Assembly: GCF_030766935.1 (NCBI RefSeq)
Contig: NZ_JASERL010000004.1
Coordinates: 186,001 to 250,000 of the forward strand
Direction of reading: 5' to 3'
Length of the DNA: 64,000 nucleotides
DNA from: Streptomyces sp. KL109B
GTDB lineage: Bacteria > Actinomycetota > Actinomycetes > Streptomycetales > Streptomycetaceae
In this document: in pieces, positions 1 to 8,054 of the stretch
Numbering within the stretch: position 1 is the stretch's first letter
Layout: each line of letters starts with the position of its first letter
The notes under the pieces: model-generated
What the model was told of the DNA's origin: nothing
Seen by the model: only the letters and a program-made list of their open reading frames with translations
The model's database searches: none
Position numbers and translations under genes: made by a program

Positions 1-478
1 ACATGACGCCGGGTACGACGAACGGGGCGAGCAGCAGGTCGTAGAGCGCGGCGGTGAAGATGAGGCTGCCGAGGCCGACGTCGCGGGCGGCGGTGTCGCC
101 GACGAGCGCGCCCACACCGGCGTACAGCAGGGTCGTGCCGACGGCGGCGCCGACGACCACGAGCATGGGTCCCGCGGCCGAACGGATCTGGCCGCTCTCG
201 GGCTTGGCGAGTCCTGCCAGATAGCCGATGACGCAGAGCACGAGCGCGTAGCGGCCCGCGGCGTGGTCGGCGGGCGGCGCGAGGTCCGCGAGCAGTCCGG
301 CGCCGAAGCCGACGAAGGCGCCGCCGACATGGCCGTAGACGAGGGCGAGGCCGAGGACGGTCAGGAGCAGCAGGTCGGGTACGGCGCCGGGCAGTTGCAG
401 CCGGGCCAGGATGCAGACCTGGAGGACGAGGGCCACGACGACGAGGACCGTGGAGAGCAGCATCCGGTTGAAGCGCAT
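1..478 (-). CDS. mreD: Rod shape-determining protein MreD (3' end beyond window)
   Basis: Partial gene reading leftwards off the window edge; about 159 codons are visible. The protein is almost entirely hydrophobic with about five membrane helices, as expected for MreD, the membrane partner of MreC in the complex that positions wall synthesis. It begins MRFNRMLLSTVLVV. The ATG at 478 is preceded by a GGAGGAGC ribosome site that overlaps the end of mreC, with only 19 bases between the two genes, so they are probably co-transcribed and translationally linked. In Streptomyces this complex acts mainly in spore-wall assembly (family knowledge). The C-terminus lies outside the window. Confidence 0.88.
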   Translation of the reverse strand, partial: MRFNRMLLSTVLVVVALVLQVCILARLQLPGAVPDLLLLTVLGLALVYGHVGGAFVGFGAGLLADLAPPADHAAGRYALVLCVIGYLAGLAKPESGQIRSAAGPMLVVVGAAVGTTLLYAGVGALVGDTAARDVGLGSLIFTAALYDLLLAPFVVPGVM

Positions 479-497
479 GATTCTTTTGCTCCTCCTG

Positions 498-1478
498 CTA
501 CTGCTGCTGGTCTGCGTTGTTGTCTGCGGCGCCGTTGCCGCCGCCCTCGCCGTTGCCCGCGTCGTCCGCGCCCGGGGTGGCGGTCACGGTGACGGTGGGT
601 GTCGGCTTGGGCTTGGCGGGCTTCTTCGGCAGGACCGTGTCCCGGGGGTCCTCGCGGGGTGCCTGCACGACGACGCCGACGACGTCGAGCTTGGTGAATC
701 CGACGTACGGCTTCACGTAGACGGTGCGGGTCAGGTCGCCGCCGGAGGGGTCGACGCGGACGACGCGGCCGACGGGGACGCCGGGCACGAACGGCTTGTC
801 GGCCTGCGAGCCGAAGGTGACGAGGCGGTCGCCCTTGTTCACCTTGGCCTTGCCGTTGAGGAGCTGGACGCGCAGCGGGCGGTCGCCCTGCCCGGAGGCG
901 AAGCCGAGCTCGTCGGTCTTCTCCATGCGGGTGCCGACGGTGAAGTCGGGGTCGTTGGCGAGCAGCACGGTCGAGGTGTTCGGGCCGACGGTCGTGACGC
1001 GGCCGACGAGTCCGTCGCCGTTGAGTACCGTCATGTCGCGCTTGAGGCCGTCGTTGGCGCCGGCGTCGATGGTGACGGTCCAGGAGAAGCCCTGGGCGGC
1101 GCCGATGGCGACGACCTGGGCGCCCTTGATGCCGTATTGGCCTGCGCCGGCGGTCTTGAGCATGGCGTCGAGCTGGCGGACCTTGCTGCGGTTGCGGTCG
1201 CTGCTGCCGAGCTTGGCCTTCAACGCGGCGTTCTCTTGCTCCAGTTGGCCGATGCGGTCGTGCCGCTTGTCGGAGTCCCGGACGGCGCTTATGGCGTTGC
1301 CGATCGGGTCGACCGCGCCGGAGACCCCGTTCTCCACCGGGCCGAAGACCGTGGCGGCGGCGTGGCGGGCACCGTCGACCGGCGAGTCCTCGCCGCCGCG
1401 GATGTCCACCGTGATCAGTGCGAACGCGATGGCGATCAGCAGCACCAGGAGCAGCCGGCTCTCTCGTGTGTCCCTCAC
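498..1478 (-). CDS. mreC: Rod shape-determining protein MreC
   Basis: 326-residue bitopic membrane protein. A short N-terminal cytoplasmic stretch is followed by one membrane helix (about residues 9-25). A charged coiled-coil follows (about 75-110, containing LEQENAALKAKL), then the two beta-barrel domains typical of periplasmic MreC (about 115-270), and a Pro/Thr/Gly/Asn-rich tail. MreC links MreB filaments to penicillin-binding proteins outside the membrane. The start is GTG, giving MRDTRESR. It sits between mreB and mreD in the usual mreBCD order. The 153-base gap to mreB is large for this operon and contains a tandem duplication and a hairpin, so a separate mreCD promoter is possible. Confidence 0.93.
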   Translation of the reverse strand: MRDTRESRLLLVLLIAIAFALITVDIRGGEDSPVDGARHAAATVFGPVENGVSGAVDPIGNAISAVRDSDKRHDRIGQLEQENAALKAKLGSSDRNRSKVRQLDAMLKTAGAGQYGIKGAQVVAIGAAQGFSWTVTIDAGANDGLKRDMTVLNGDGLVGRVTTVGPNTSTVLLANDPDFTVGTRMEKTDELGFASGQGDRPLRVQLLNGKAKVNKGDRLVTFGSQADKPFVPGVPVGRVVRVDPSGGDLTRTVYVKPYVGFTKLDVVGVVVQAPREDPRDTVLPKKPAKPKPTPTVTVTATPGADDAGNGEGGGNGAADNNADQQQ

Positions 1479-1502
1479 GTGCGGCGGCCGTGCCTTCCTC
1501 TA

Positions 1503-1542
1503 TCGGTTGCGTCGAGCGGTACTCGGTTACGTCGAGCGGTAC
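1503..1542. repeat. 20-bp tandem duplication upstream of mreC
   Basis: TCGGTTGCGTCGAGCGGTAC at 1503-1522 is followed directly by the same 20 bases with one change (G to A at base 7) at 1523-1542. It lies 25-64 bases upstream of the mreC start, in the probable leader or promoter region. Confidence 0.85.
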
Positions 1543-1580
1543 TTCGGAGGATTTCTTATGCCTTGCCTATATATCAACGA

Positions 1581-1616
1581 TCCGCCGCACGAGGTGGCAG
1601 GCACTCGTACGGCGGA
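1581..1616. promoter_or_regulatory. Bulged hairpin between mreB and mreC
   Basis: TCCGCCG-c-ACGAG pairs with CTCGT-a-CGGCGGA around an 11-base loop. It lies 16 bases past the mreB stop codon in the direction of transcription, so it may be a partial terminator or RNA-processing site within the mre operon. There is no U-run directly after it. Confidence 0.5.
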
Positions 1617-1631
1617 CGTTTTCGCTTTACA

Positions 1632-2651
1632 TCATCTGCGCGGCGAGGCGTCCAGGACCTGCTGGAGCGCCTCGAACTCCTCGACGCACTTGCCGGAGCC
1701 GAGCGCCACGCTGTCCAGCGGGTCCTCGGCGATGTGGATCGGCATGCCCGTCTCGCGGCGGAGCCGCTCGTCGAGGCCGCGCAGCAGGGCGCCGCCACCA
1801 GTGAGAACGATGCCGCGGTCCATTACGTCACCGGACAGTTCGGGCGGGCACTTGTCGAGGGTGGTCTTCACGGCGTCGACGATCGCGTTGACCGGTTCTT
1901 CGATCGCCTTGCGGACTTCCGCCGCCGAGATGACGACGGTCTTGGGCAGCCCCGACACAAGGTCGCGGCCGCGGATCTCGGTGTGTTCGTCGGAGTCGAG
2001 GTCGTACGCGGAGCCGATCGTGATCTTGATCTGTTCGGCGGTCCGCTCACCGAGGAGGAGCGAGTACTCCTTCTTGATGTGCTGGATGATCGCGTTGTCC
2101 AGCTCGTCGCCCGCGACGCGGATGGACTGCGCCGTGACGATGCCGCCGAGCGAGATCACCGCGACCTCGGTGGTGCCGCCGCCGATGTCGACCACCATGT
2201 TGCCCGTGGCCTCGTGGACCGGGAGCCCGGAGCCGATGGCCGCGGCCATGGGCTCCTCGATGATGTGCACCTGGCGGGCACCGGCCTGCGACGAGGCCTC
2301 GATGACCGCGCGGCGCTCGACGCCGGTGATGCCGGACGGCACGCAGACGACGACGCGAGGCCGGGCGAGGTAGCGCCGCTTGTGCACCTTCAGGATGAAG
2401 TAGCGGAGCATTCGCTCGGTGATCTCGAAGTCGGCGATCACGCCGTCCTTGAGCGGGCGGACGGCCACGATGTTGCCCGGCGTGCGCCCGATCATCTTCT
2501 TGGCTTCGGCGCCGACCGCGAGGATGCCACCGGTGTTGGTGTTGATCGCGACCACGGACGGCTCGTTGAGCACGATCCCTCGACCCCTGACGTACACCAG
2601 CGTGTTGGCGGTCCCGAGGTCGACAGCCATGTCACGGCCGATGAACGACAT
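1632..2651 (-). CDS. mreB: Rod shape-determining protein MreB (bacterial actin)
   Basis: 339-residue actin-fold ATPase of normal MreB length. Visible motifs are phosphate-1 DLGTANT near residues 10-16, EEPMAAAIG, phosphate-2 DIGGGTTEVAVIS, and the C-terminal adenosine-binding GGGALLRGLD. MreB polymerises under the membrane and directs wall synthesis; in Streptomyces it is mainly used during sporulation (family knowledge). I chose ATG 2651 (MSFIGRDM) because GGGGAA lies six bases upstream; ATG 2663 (MGNSMSF) is the alternative. It heads the mreBCD set and is clearly related to the second MreB-like gene at 5607-6641. Confidence 0.95.
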   Translation of the reverse strand: MSFIGRDMAVDLGTANTLVYVRGRGIVLNEPSVVAINTNTGGILAVGAEAKKMIGRTPGNIVAVRPLKDGVIADFEITERMLRYFILKVHKRRYLARPRVVVCVPSGITGVERRAVIEASSQAGARQVHIIEEPMAAAIGSGLPVHEATGNMVVDIGGGTTEVAVISLGGIVTAQSIRVAGDELDNAIIQHIKKEYSLLLGERTAEQIKITIGSAYDLDSDEHTEIRGRDLVSGLPKTVVISAAEVRKAIEEPVNAIVDAVKTTLDKCPPELSGDVMDRGIVLTGGGALLRGLDERLRRETGMPIHIAEDPLDSVALGSGKCVEEFEALQQVLDASPRR

Positions 2652-3060
2652 TGAGTTCCCCATCAGGATTCGTCTGGCCTTCCCAAGTGGAGCGTTTGAT
2701 GGCTTGTCAGGTAGGCGAGAGGGTGGACGCGGTGTGGCGTGGAGGCTCCATCGTAGTCTCGCCTGCACGATCACGGCGCGAGGGTCTTCGCCATTGTCAG
2801 CATGGGAGTCCCCGCCCCGCTAATGGGGACGTGCCGACGGAGGATTGCGTTCCCCCAATTGGGCCGCGTATGCAAAAGAGCGGCCCGAATTCTCGGGCCG
2901 CTCCTGGTCAGTGGCGCTCCGTGACTGACGCGACATCAGAAAACGAACTCGGCCGGTCTCGTGGAGTCTCATGGAGCGGACACCGGGTGTCTCACCCGTC
3001 CGACGCGAAGTCCGGAATGCGAGAAGTCCGGTTTCGCGGCGGCTTACGTTGTACCGCGAC
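2652..3060. other. Intergenic region between mreB and ndk
   Basis: About 400 bases with no convincing gene. It must hold the mreB promoter (reading left). It also contains the ndk terminator hairpin at 2874-2903. No further repeats or small genes were recognised. Confidence 0.6.
2874..2903 (-). terminator. Rho-independent terminator after ndk
   Basis: On the minus strand, an 11-bp perfect stem GAGCGGCCCGA / TCGGGCCGCTC with a four-base loop (2878-2903) is followed by TTTTGC, a classic intrinsic terminator 157 bases past the ndk stop. Confidence 0.75.
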
Positions 3061-3474
3061 TTACGAGAAATCCGGGAAGAAAATCTTGAGCTCGCGCTCG
3101 GCGGACTCCTCGGAGTCGGAGGCGTGGATCAGGTTCTCGCGAACAATGACGCCGAAGTCGCCGCGGACGGAGCCGGGCGCGGCGGCGATCGGGTCCGTCG
3201 GCCCGGCCAGCTGGCGGACGCCCTCGATGACGCGCTCGCCCTCGACGACCAGGGCGACGACCGGGCCGGACGACATGAAGGCGACCAGCGGCTCGTAGAA
3301 AGGCTTGCCCTTGTGCTCGCCGTAGTGCGTCTCCAGCGTCTCCTGGCTCAGGCTGCGCAGTTCGAGGGCGCTGATCGTCCAGCCGGCCTTGCGCTCGATG
3401 CGGCCGATGATCTCGCCGATCAGGCCGCGGCGGACGGCGTCGGGCTTGAGCAGGACGAGCGTGCGCTGGGTCAT
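3061..3474 (-). CDS. ndk: Nucleoside diphosphate kinase
   Basis: 137-residue enzyme that moves the gamma phosphate from one nucleoside triphosphate to any diphosphate through a phospho-histidine. The catalytic histidine is visible in NLIHASD near residue 117. The N-terminus (MTQRTLVLLKPDAVRRG) and the PFYEPLVAFMSSGPVVA segment are signatures of the family, and the length is full. The ATG at 3474 matches the family start and follows an AAGGAG-like site. It is read in the same direction as folC and mreB, with its own terminator downstream. Confidence 0.97.
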   Translation of the reverse strand: MTQRTLVLLKPDAVRRGLIGEIIGRIERKAGWTISALELRSLSQETLETHYGEHKGKPFYEPLVAFMSSGPVVALVVEGERVIEGVRQLAGPTDPIAAAPGSVRGDFGVIVRENLIHASDSEESAERELKIFFPDFS

Positions 3475-3570
3475 TTTGCGGGACTCCTTGTGGGGCCTAG
3501 TTGTGCGGTGACGGACGAGGTTACAGGGCGTCACCGCCGCCGTGACAGGCGGGCGGCGCCGGTCCTGCGC

Positions 3571-3622
3571 CTCGGGGCTCCGCCCCGGACCCCGCTCCTC
3601 AAACGCCGGAGGGGCTGGATTC
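3571..3622 (+). repeat. Dispersed repeat family A, copy 1
   Basis: CGGGGCTCCGCCCCGGACCC hairpin followed by CTCAAACGCCGGAGGGGCTGGA. This copy overlaps the 3' end of the DUF4233 gene: the TCA within CTCAAACG is that gene's TGA stop on the other strand. The same module occurs at seven other loci in this window. Confidence 0.85.
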
Positions 3623-3943
3623 GGCCCACCGTGCCTTCGCCTCGTCGACCTTGCGGCCGAAGTGGACCGAGGCCCACCAGAGGGCGGCGAAGCAGGCGCC
3701 GAGGAAGAACATGAGGGGGACGAAGAAGCCGCTGATGACGAGGGCGATCTGGAGGGCCCAGCCGAGCTGGACGCCGCCGGGCCGTGTCACCATGCCGCAC
3801 AGCAGCACGCTGAGCAGCATCGCGACGCCGCACACCGTCCACACCACACCGGCCGAAAGGCTCTCGTCCTTCATGGCCACGAGCCCGGCGAAGCCGATGA
3901 CGAAGAACTCGGCGAGCAGGGTCGAGGAGCACAAGGTACGCAT
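3599..3943 (-). CDS. DUF4233-family small membrane protein
   Basis: 114 residues with four hydrophobic segments (for example VIGFAGLVAM, VWTVCGVAMLLSVLL, WALQIALVISGF and PLMFFLGACFAALWW), then a charged tail VHFGRKVDEAKARW. It fits the DUF4233 family, which typically sits directly downstream of folC in actinomycetes. Its role is unknown. It starts five bases after the folC stop, so it is probably translated from the same message. The last codons and the stop lie inside a dispersed intergenic repeat, so its exact C-terminus may have been set by repeat insertion. Confidence 0.85.
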   Translation of the reverse strand: MRTLCSSTLLAEFFVIGFAGLVAMKDESLSAGVVWTVCGVAMLLSVLLCGMVTRPGGVQLGWALQIALVISGFFVPLMFFLGACFAALWWASVHFGRKVDEAKARWAESSPSGV

Positions 3944-3948
3944 GGCGG

Positions 3949-5478
3949 TCAGCCCTTCCCCAGGAGCAGCCGGGCCTCGCCGACCGTGATCACGGAACCG
4001 GTCACGAGCACTCCCCCGCCCGCGTACTCGCCCTCTTCCTCGGCGAGCGTGATGGCGGCCTCCAGCGCGTCGTCGAGGCGCGGCTCGACCTGCACGCGGT
4101 CGTCGCCGAAGACCTCCACCGCGATGCCCGCCAGTTCGTCGGCGTCCATGGCGCGGTGGCTGGAATTCTGCGTCACGACGATCTCGGCGAAGATCGGCTC
4201 GAAGGCTTCGAGGAGGCCCCGTACGTTCTTGTCGCCGCTCGCCCCGACGACGCCGATGAGGCGGCTGAAGTCGAAGACCTCGCCGATCGCCTCGGCGGTG
4301 ACGCGGGCGCCCGCCGGGTTGTGCGCGGCGTCGAGGACGACGGTCGGCGAGCGCCGGACCACTTCGAGACGGCCGGGCGACGTGGCCGAGGCGAACGCCG
4401 TACGGATCGTGTCGATGTCGAGCGGGCGCGCGTGCTGCGAGCCGATACCGAAGAACGCCTCTACGGCGGAGAGCGCGACGGCCGCGTTGTGCGCCTGGTG
4501 CGCGCCGTGCAGCGGAAGGAAGATGTCCTCGTACTCGCCGCCGAGCCCGCGCAGCGTCACCAACTGGCCGCCCACGGCGACCTCGCGCCGGACGACGCCG
4601 AATTCAAGGCCCTCGCGAGCCACCGTCGCGTCCCGCTCCACGGCCTTCTTCAGGATCACCTGCGCCGCGTCCACCGGCTGCTGCGCCATGATCACGGAGG
4701 CGTCCTGCTTGATGATGCCGGACTTCTCGGTGGCGATCTCGCCGGGCGTGGAGCCGAGCCGGTCGGTGTGGTCGAGGTCGATGGGGGTGATGACGGCGAC
4801 CGAGCCGTCGATCACGTTCGTCGCGTCCCAGCTGCCGCCCATGCCGACCTCGACGACCGCCACGTCCACGGGCGCGTCGGCGAAGGCCGCGTACGCCATG
4901 CCGGTCAGCACCTCGAAGAAGGAGAGGCGGTACTCCTGCTGGGAGTCCACCATCTCGATGTACGGCTTGATGTCGTCGTACGTCTCGACGAAGCGCTCGT
5001 GGTCGATCGGCGCGCCGTCCAGGCTGATCCGCTCGGTGATCGACTGGACGTGCGGCGACGTGTACCGGCCGGTGCGCAGGTCGAAGGCCGTGAGCAGGGC
5101 TTCGATCATGCGGGCCGTGGACGTCTTGCCGTTCGTGCCCGTGATGTGGATCGAGGGGTACGCCTTCTGCGGCTCGCCCAGTACGTCCATCAGCGCGGCG
5201 ATGCGGTCGACGGACGGCTCCAGCTTCGTCTCGCCCCAGCGCGTGGCGAGCTCGGCCTCCACCACCCGCAGCGCCTTCTCCACCTCGGGGTCCTCGGGGC
5301 GGGCCGGAATCCCGTCGCCCTGCGGCGGCGCCGACTGCGTGCGCAGCGTGCGGCTGCCCGCCTCGATCACCGCCAGGTCGGGGTCGCGGGTGGTCTCTTC
5401 ACCGACGATCTCTTCGAACGGGTCGGCGTCGTCTGCGGGGTCGTAATCGCCGCTGTCGCGCGGGGGGAGGTCACTCAC
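3949..5478 (-). CDS. folC: Folylpolyglutamate synthase / dihydrofolate synthase FolC
   Basis: 509 residues. This Mur-ligase-fold enzyme joins glutamate to dihydropteroate or folates using ATP. The P-loop TGTNGKTSTARMIEAL lies around residue 115. Further family motifs are VVEVGMGGSWDATN, ITPIDLDHTDRLG (metal/ATP site) and VLDAAHNPAGA. The GTG at 5478 (MSDLPPRDSGDYD) is preferred, as it removes an upstream stretch lacking family features. The N-terminus carries about 75 acidic, poorly conserved residues before the catalytic domain. It is followed by the DUF4233 gene five bases later. The upstream region faces the second mreB gene. Confidence 0.94.
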   Translation of the reverse strand: MSDLPPRDSGDYDPADDADPFEEIVGEETTRDPDLAVIEAGSRTLRTQSAPPQGDGIPARPEDPEVEKALRVVEAELATRWGETKLEPSVDRIAALMDVLGEPQKAYPSIHITGTNGKTSTARMIEALLTAFDLRTGRYTSPHVQSITERISLDGAPIDHERFVETYDDIKPYIEMVDSQQEYRLSFFEVLTGMAYAAFADAPVDVAVVEVGMGGSWDATNVIDGSVAVITPIDLDHTDRLGSTPGEIATEKSGIIKQDASVIMAQQPVDAAQVILKKAVERDATVAREGLEFGVVRREVAVGGQLVTLRGLGGEYEDIFLPLHGAHQAHNAAVALSAVEAFFGIGSQHARPLDIDTIRTAFASATSPGRLEVVRRSPTVVLDAAHNPAGARVTAEAIGEVFDFSRLIGVVGASGDKNVRGLLEAFEPIFAEIVVTQNSSHRAMDADELAGIAVEVFGDDRVQVEPRLDDALEAAITLAEEEGEYAGGGVLVTGSVITVGEARLLLGKG

Positions 5479-5560
5479 GTACGCCAGTCTACGGAGGTCC
5501 ACCGACAGCGCGCCCGACCCCACCCGCCGTCCCGGTCCGCCATCCCCGACATCCCAGTTC

Positions 5561-5597
5561 AGGACTTTGGTCCTGTCCGTTTCGGGACCTTGGTCCC
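5561..5597. promoter_or_regulatory. Two DosR/OsdR-type palindromes before the second mreB gene
   Basis: AGGACTTTGGTCCT (5561-5574) and GGGACCTTGGTCCC (5584-5597) are near-perfect or perfect palindromes whose centres are 23 bp apart. Both resemble the GGGAC-N4-GTCCC core of the DosR/DevR dormancy box known from mycobacteria and of the related Streptomyces OsdR/DevR system. The second centre is about 43 bp upstream of the ATG at 5634. The regulator assignment is inference from the motif only. Confidence 0.5.
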
Positions 5598-5606
5598 TCC
5601 GGAACG

Positions 5607-6641
5607 GTGTCCGGCCCGGCAAACTTGCTGATCATGGACATAGGCATCGATCTCGGCACCGCCAACACCCTTCTCTACGTGCGCGGTCAGGGCATCGTGC
5701 TGAACGAACCCTCGGTCGTCGCCGTGAAGGCCGGCGGGCGCGGCGAGGTGCTCGCCGTGGGGAGCGAGGCGAAGGAGACCATCGGGCGCACCCCGGGGTC
5801 CATCACCGCGATCCGGCCGCTGCGGGACGGCGTGATCAGCGACTACGAGGCGGCCGAGGAGATGATCCGGCACCTCGTACGGAAGGTGGTGCCGGGCCGG
5901 CGCCCCCGTACGCGCATGGTGGTGTGCGTGCCGAGCGGGGTCACGCCCGTGGAGCGGCGGGCCATCGTGCACGCGGCGCAGCGGGCCGGCGGGAAGACGG
6001 TGCACCTGATCGAGGAGCCGATGGCGGCGGCGATCGGGGCGGGGCTTCCGGTGGCGGATCCGCGCGGGTCGATGGTCGTGGACATCGGTGGCGGCACCAG
6101 CGAGGTGGCCGTCATCTCCCTTGGCGGCGTGGTCACTTCGCAGTCGCTGCGGGTGGGCGGAGACCGCTTCGACGAGGCGATCACGGATTTCGTGCGCAAG
6201 GAGCACGGGCTGCTGATCGGGGAGCGTACGGCCGAGGACATCAAGGTCGCGATCGGTTCGGCGTGGCCGGTGCCGGGTGAGGACGCGTTCGAGATGCGGG
6301 CGTTCACCGTGCGGGGGCGGGAGAAGGTGGCGGGGCTGCCGAAGACGGTCGAGCTGACCGTGCGGGAGGTGCGGGCCGCGCTCGACGAGCCCGTGGAGGC
6401 GGTCATCGCGGCGGTGCGGGCGACGTTGGAGGAGTGTCCTCCGGAGTTGTCGGGGGACGTGATGGAGCACGGGATCGTGCTGACGGGTGGGGGTGCGTTG
6501 TTGCCGGGGCTCGATCTGCGGATTGCCTCCGGCACGGGGATTCCGGTTTTTGTTGCGGAGGATCCGTTGGATTCGGTCGCGTTGGGGTGCGGGAAGTGTG
6601 TGGATGACTTCGACGGGTTGCAGCGGATGATGGCGGCGTAA
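5607..6641 (+). CDS. Second MreB-like (Mbl-type) actin homologue
   Basis: 344 residues from GTG 5607, or 335 from ATG 5634 (MDIGIDLGTANT), which I find slightly more likely because the GTG is only nine bases from a palindromic operator. All actin-fold motifs are kept: DLGTANTLLYVRG, EEPMAAAIG, DIGGGTSEVAVIS and the C-terminal GGGALLPGLD. It is closely similar to MreB at 1632-2651 but has no mreC or mreD beside it. It lies divergent from folC and convergent with a sensor kinase. MreB paralogues occur in Streptomyces, where Mbl contributes to spore-wall integrity (family knowledge). Control by a dormancy or oxygen regulator is suggested by the upstream palindromes. Confidence 0.9.
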   Translation: MSGPANLLIMDIGIDLGTANTLLYVRGQGIVLNEPSVVAVKAGGRGEVLAVGSEAKETIGRTPGSITAIRPLRDGVISDYEAAEEMIRHLVRKVVPGRRPRTRMVVCVPSGVTPVERRAIVHAAQRAGGKTVHLIEEPMAAAIGAGLPVADPRGSMVVDIGGGTSEVAVISLGGVVTSQSLRVGGDRFDEAITDFVRKEHGLLIGERTAEDIKVAIGSAWPVPGEDAFEMRAFTVRGREKVAGLPKTVELTVREVRAALDEPVEAVIAAVRATLEECPPELSGDVMEHGIVLTGGGALLPGLDLRIASGTGIPVFVAEDPLDSVALGCGKCVDDFDGLQRMMAA

Positions 6642-6686
6642 CTGGGTTTGTCTTGTGGGTGCGGTGTTGCTGTGGTTGCGTTTTTT

Positions 6687-6721
6687 GCGCAGTTCCCCGC
6701 GCCCCTAAGGACAAGCCCCTA
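6687..6721 (+). repeat. Dispersed repeat family B, copy 1
   Basis: GCGCAGTTCCCCGCGCCCCT at 6687-6706, then AAGGACAAGCCCC. It shares its core with the inverted pair at 14968/15059. It lies between the convergent mreB-like and kinase genes, and the kinase stop codon falls at its right end. Confidence 0.8.
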
Positions 6722-7915
6722 CGTCCTTGCCGGGAAGGTTGCCTTCACCTCGTACGTGGTTCCGTCCCCCGGGCCTGCCTCGAAGGTGCCGCCCAGGGAG
6801 AGGACGCGTTCCTCCATGCCTGCCGTGCCGGTGCCCGCTGAGACCGGGGCGGTCGTCGGGGCGGTTGGCGGGAGGGGGTTGGTGACCGTGACGTGGAGGC
6901 GGTTGGCGGCCACGGACACCGTGACGGTGACCGGCTGGTCGGGGGCGTGCTTCGCGGCGTTGGTGAGGCATTCCTGGACGACGCGGTAGACCGCGGCCTG
7001 GCGCAGCGGGGACTGGGCGCGGGCGGCGTCGTCCACGTCGACGGTGATCGTGTTGCCGGCCGCCGCGCTCTCCTCGGCGAGGCGGGGCAGCGCGTCGAGG
7101 CCGGGGGTGGGGGTGCCGCCGCCGCTGCCCCGGCGTACGACGATCTCGTTCAGGAGGAGGTGGGCGCGGCGGGCCGTCTCGGACAGCTCGTCGAAGTCCT
7201 GCTCCCAGCGTTCGCCGCGGGCCCGCCGCGACAGCACCTCGGCCCGTACCGACAGCATCGTCAGCTCGCGGCCCACGAAGTCGTGCACGTCGCCCGCGAC
7301 GTCGGAGCGCTCCTGCTGCACGGCCTGGAGCAGCGCGGTCTCGGCTCCCTTGGCCTCCAGGGCGCGTACGAGGTCGATACGGCGCGCGGCGATGCCGACA
7401 CCGGTCGCGAGCACCCCTATGGGCACGGCGAGGGCGAGGAACTGGCTGACGCTCTCGCCGCCCCGGTAGGCGGGCCACTCGAAGAGCGCGTACGCGGCGC
7501 AGGCCCAGACGAGGTAGCCGCAGCAGGCGAGGATGCCGGAGCCCCGGCCCCGGTAGCGGGCCACGGAGTACAGGGCGAACTGGGTCAGCGTCACATCGTG
7601 CAGCCAGCCGAGGAAGACGAGGCCGACGAGATACGGGAGCCAGGGGCCCCACGGTTCGCGGCGGCGCAGCAGCAGGGTCGCGGAACCGGCGGCGAGGACG
7701 ATCGTGGCGGTCGCGCCGCTGAGCGCGTTGTCCGCCCTGGCCAGGCCGGGGATGTCCAGGCTCATCAGGACGAAGCAGCCGGCGGCCGTGACGAGGTCGA
7801 CGGCGAACGGCGTGCCGCGCCAGCGTTCGAGGCGCGACCAGAGCCGGCCGAGGCGGCGCCCCGGTGCGGTCACCGCCTCCCCGGCCGTCACCGCCCCTTC
7901 GGCCTGGTCGTGCAT
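6719..7915 (-). CDS. Orphan NarL-type sensor histidine kinase
   Basis: 398 residues. The N-terminal half has about four to five membrane helices. A dimerisation helix follows, with the phospho-acceptor histidine in GDVHDFVGRELT near residue 210 (HisKA_3 type). The HATPase domain shows ECLTNAAKHA (N-box) and GMEERVLSLGGTFEAG. It would autophosphorylate and pass phosphate to a LuxR/NarL-type response regulator, but no such gene lies beside it, so the partner is elsewhere. The ATG at 7915 has only a weak GGGG ribosome site. A strong terminator separates it from valS, and it converges on the second mreB gene. The signal sensed is unknown. Confidence 0.85.
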   Translation of the reverse strand: MHDQAEGAVTAGEAVTAPGRRLGRLWSRLERWRGTPFAVDLVTAAGCFVLMSLDIPGLARADNALSGATATIVLAAGSATLLLRRREPWGPWLPYLVGLVFLGWLHDVTLTQFALYSVARYRGRGSGILACCGYLVWACAAYALFEWPAYRGGESVSQFLALAVPIGVLATGVGIAARRIDLVRALEAKGAETALLQAVQQERSDVAGDVHDFVGRELTMLSVRAEVLSRRARGERWEQDFDELSETARRAHLLLNEIVVRRGSGGGTPTPGLDALPRLAEESAAAGNTITVDVDDAARAQSPLRQAAVYRVVQECLTNAAKHAPDQPVTVTVSVAANRLHVTVTNPLPPTAPTTAPVSAGTGTAGMEERVLSLGGTFEAGPGDGTTYEVKATFPART

Positions 7916-7985
7916 TGAGCCCCATTTCCCCGTGACTGCTCCCGTTACGTCCCCTTTCTTACCTTGATCCGTCGCGCCGAGCAGC

Positions 7986-8025
7986 ACGAGGGCCCCCGGA
8001 ACCCTGCGGTTCCGGGGGCCCTCGT
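7986..8025. terminator. Strong hairpin terminator after valS
   Basis: Perfect 18-bp inverted repeat ACGAGGGCCCCCGGAACC / GGTTCCGGGGGCCCTCGT around a CTGC loop. It lies 30 bases past the valS stop and before the kinase start. No U-run, as is common for Streptomyces terminators. Confidence 0.8.
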
Positions 8026-8054
8026 GTTCGTACGAGAAGCGGGCCGTACGAGTG

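Noticed and set aside
411..2654. A 747-codon open frame on the + strand opposite mreC and mreB
   Set aside because: It is the shadow of the GC-rich mre genes on the other strand; the protein is low-complexity Arg/Ala/Asp/Gly with no family features, while the minus-strand frames encode clear MreC and MreB.
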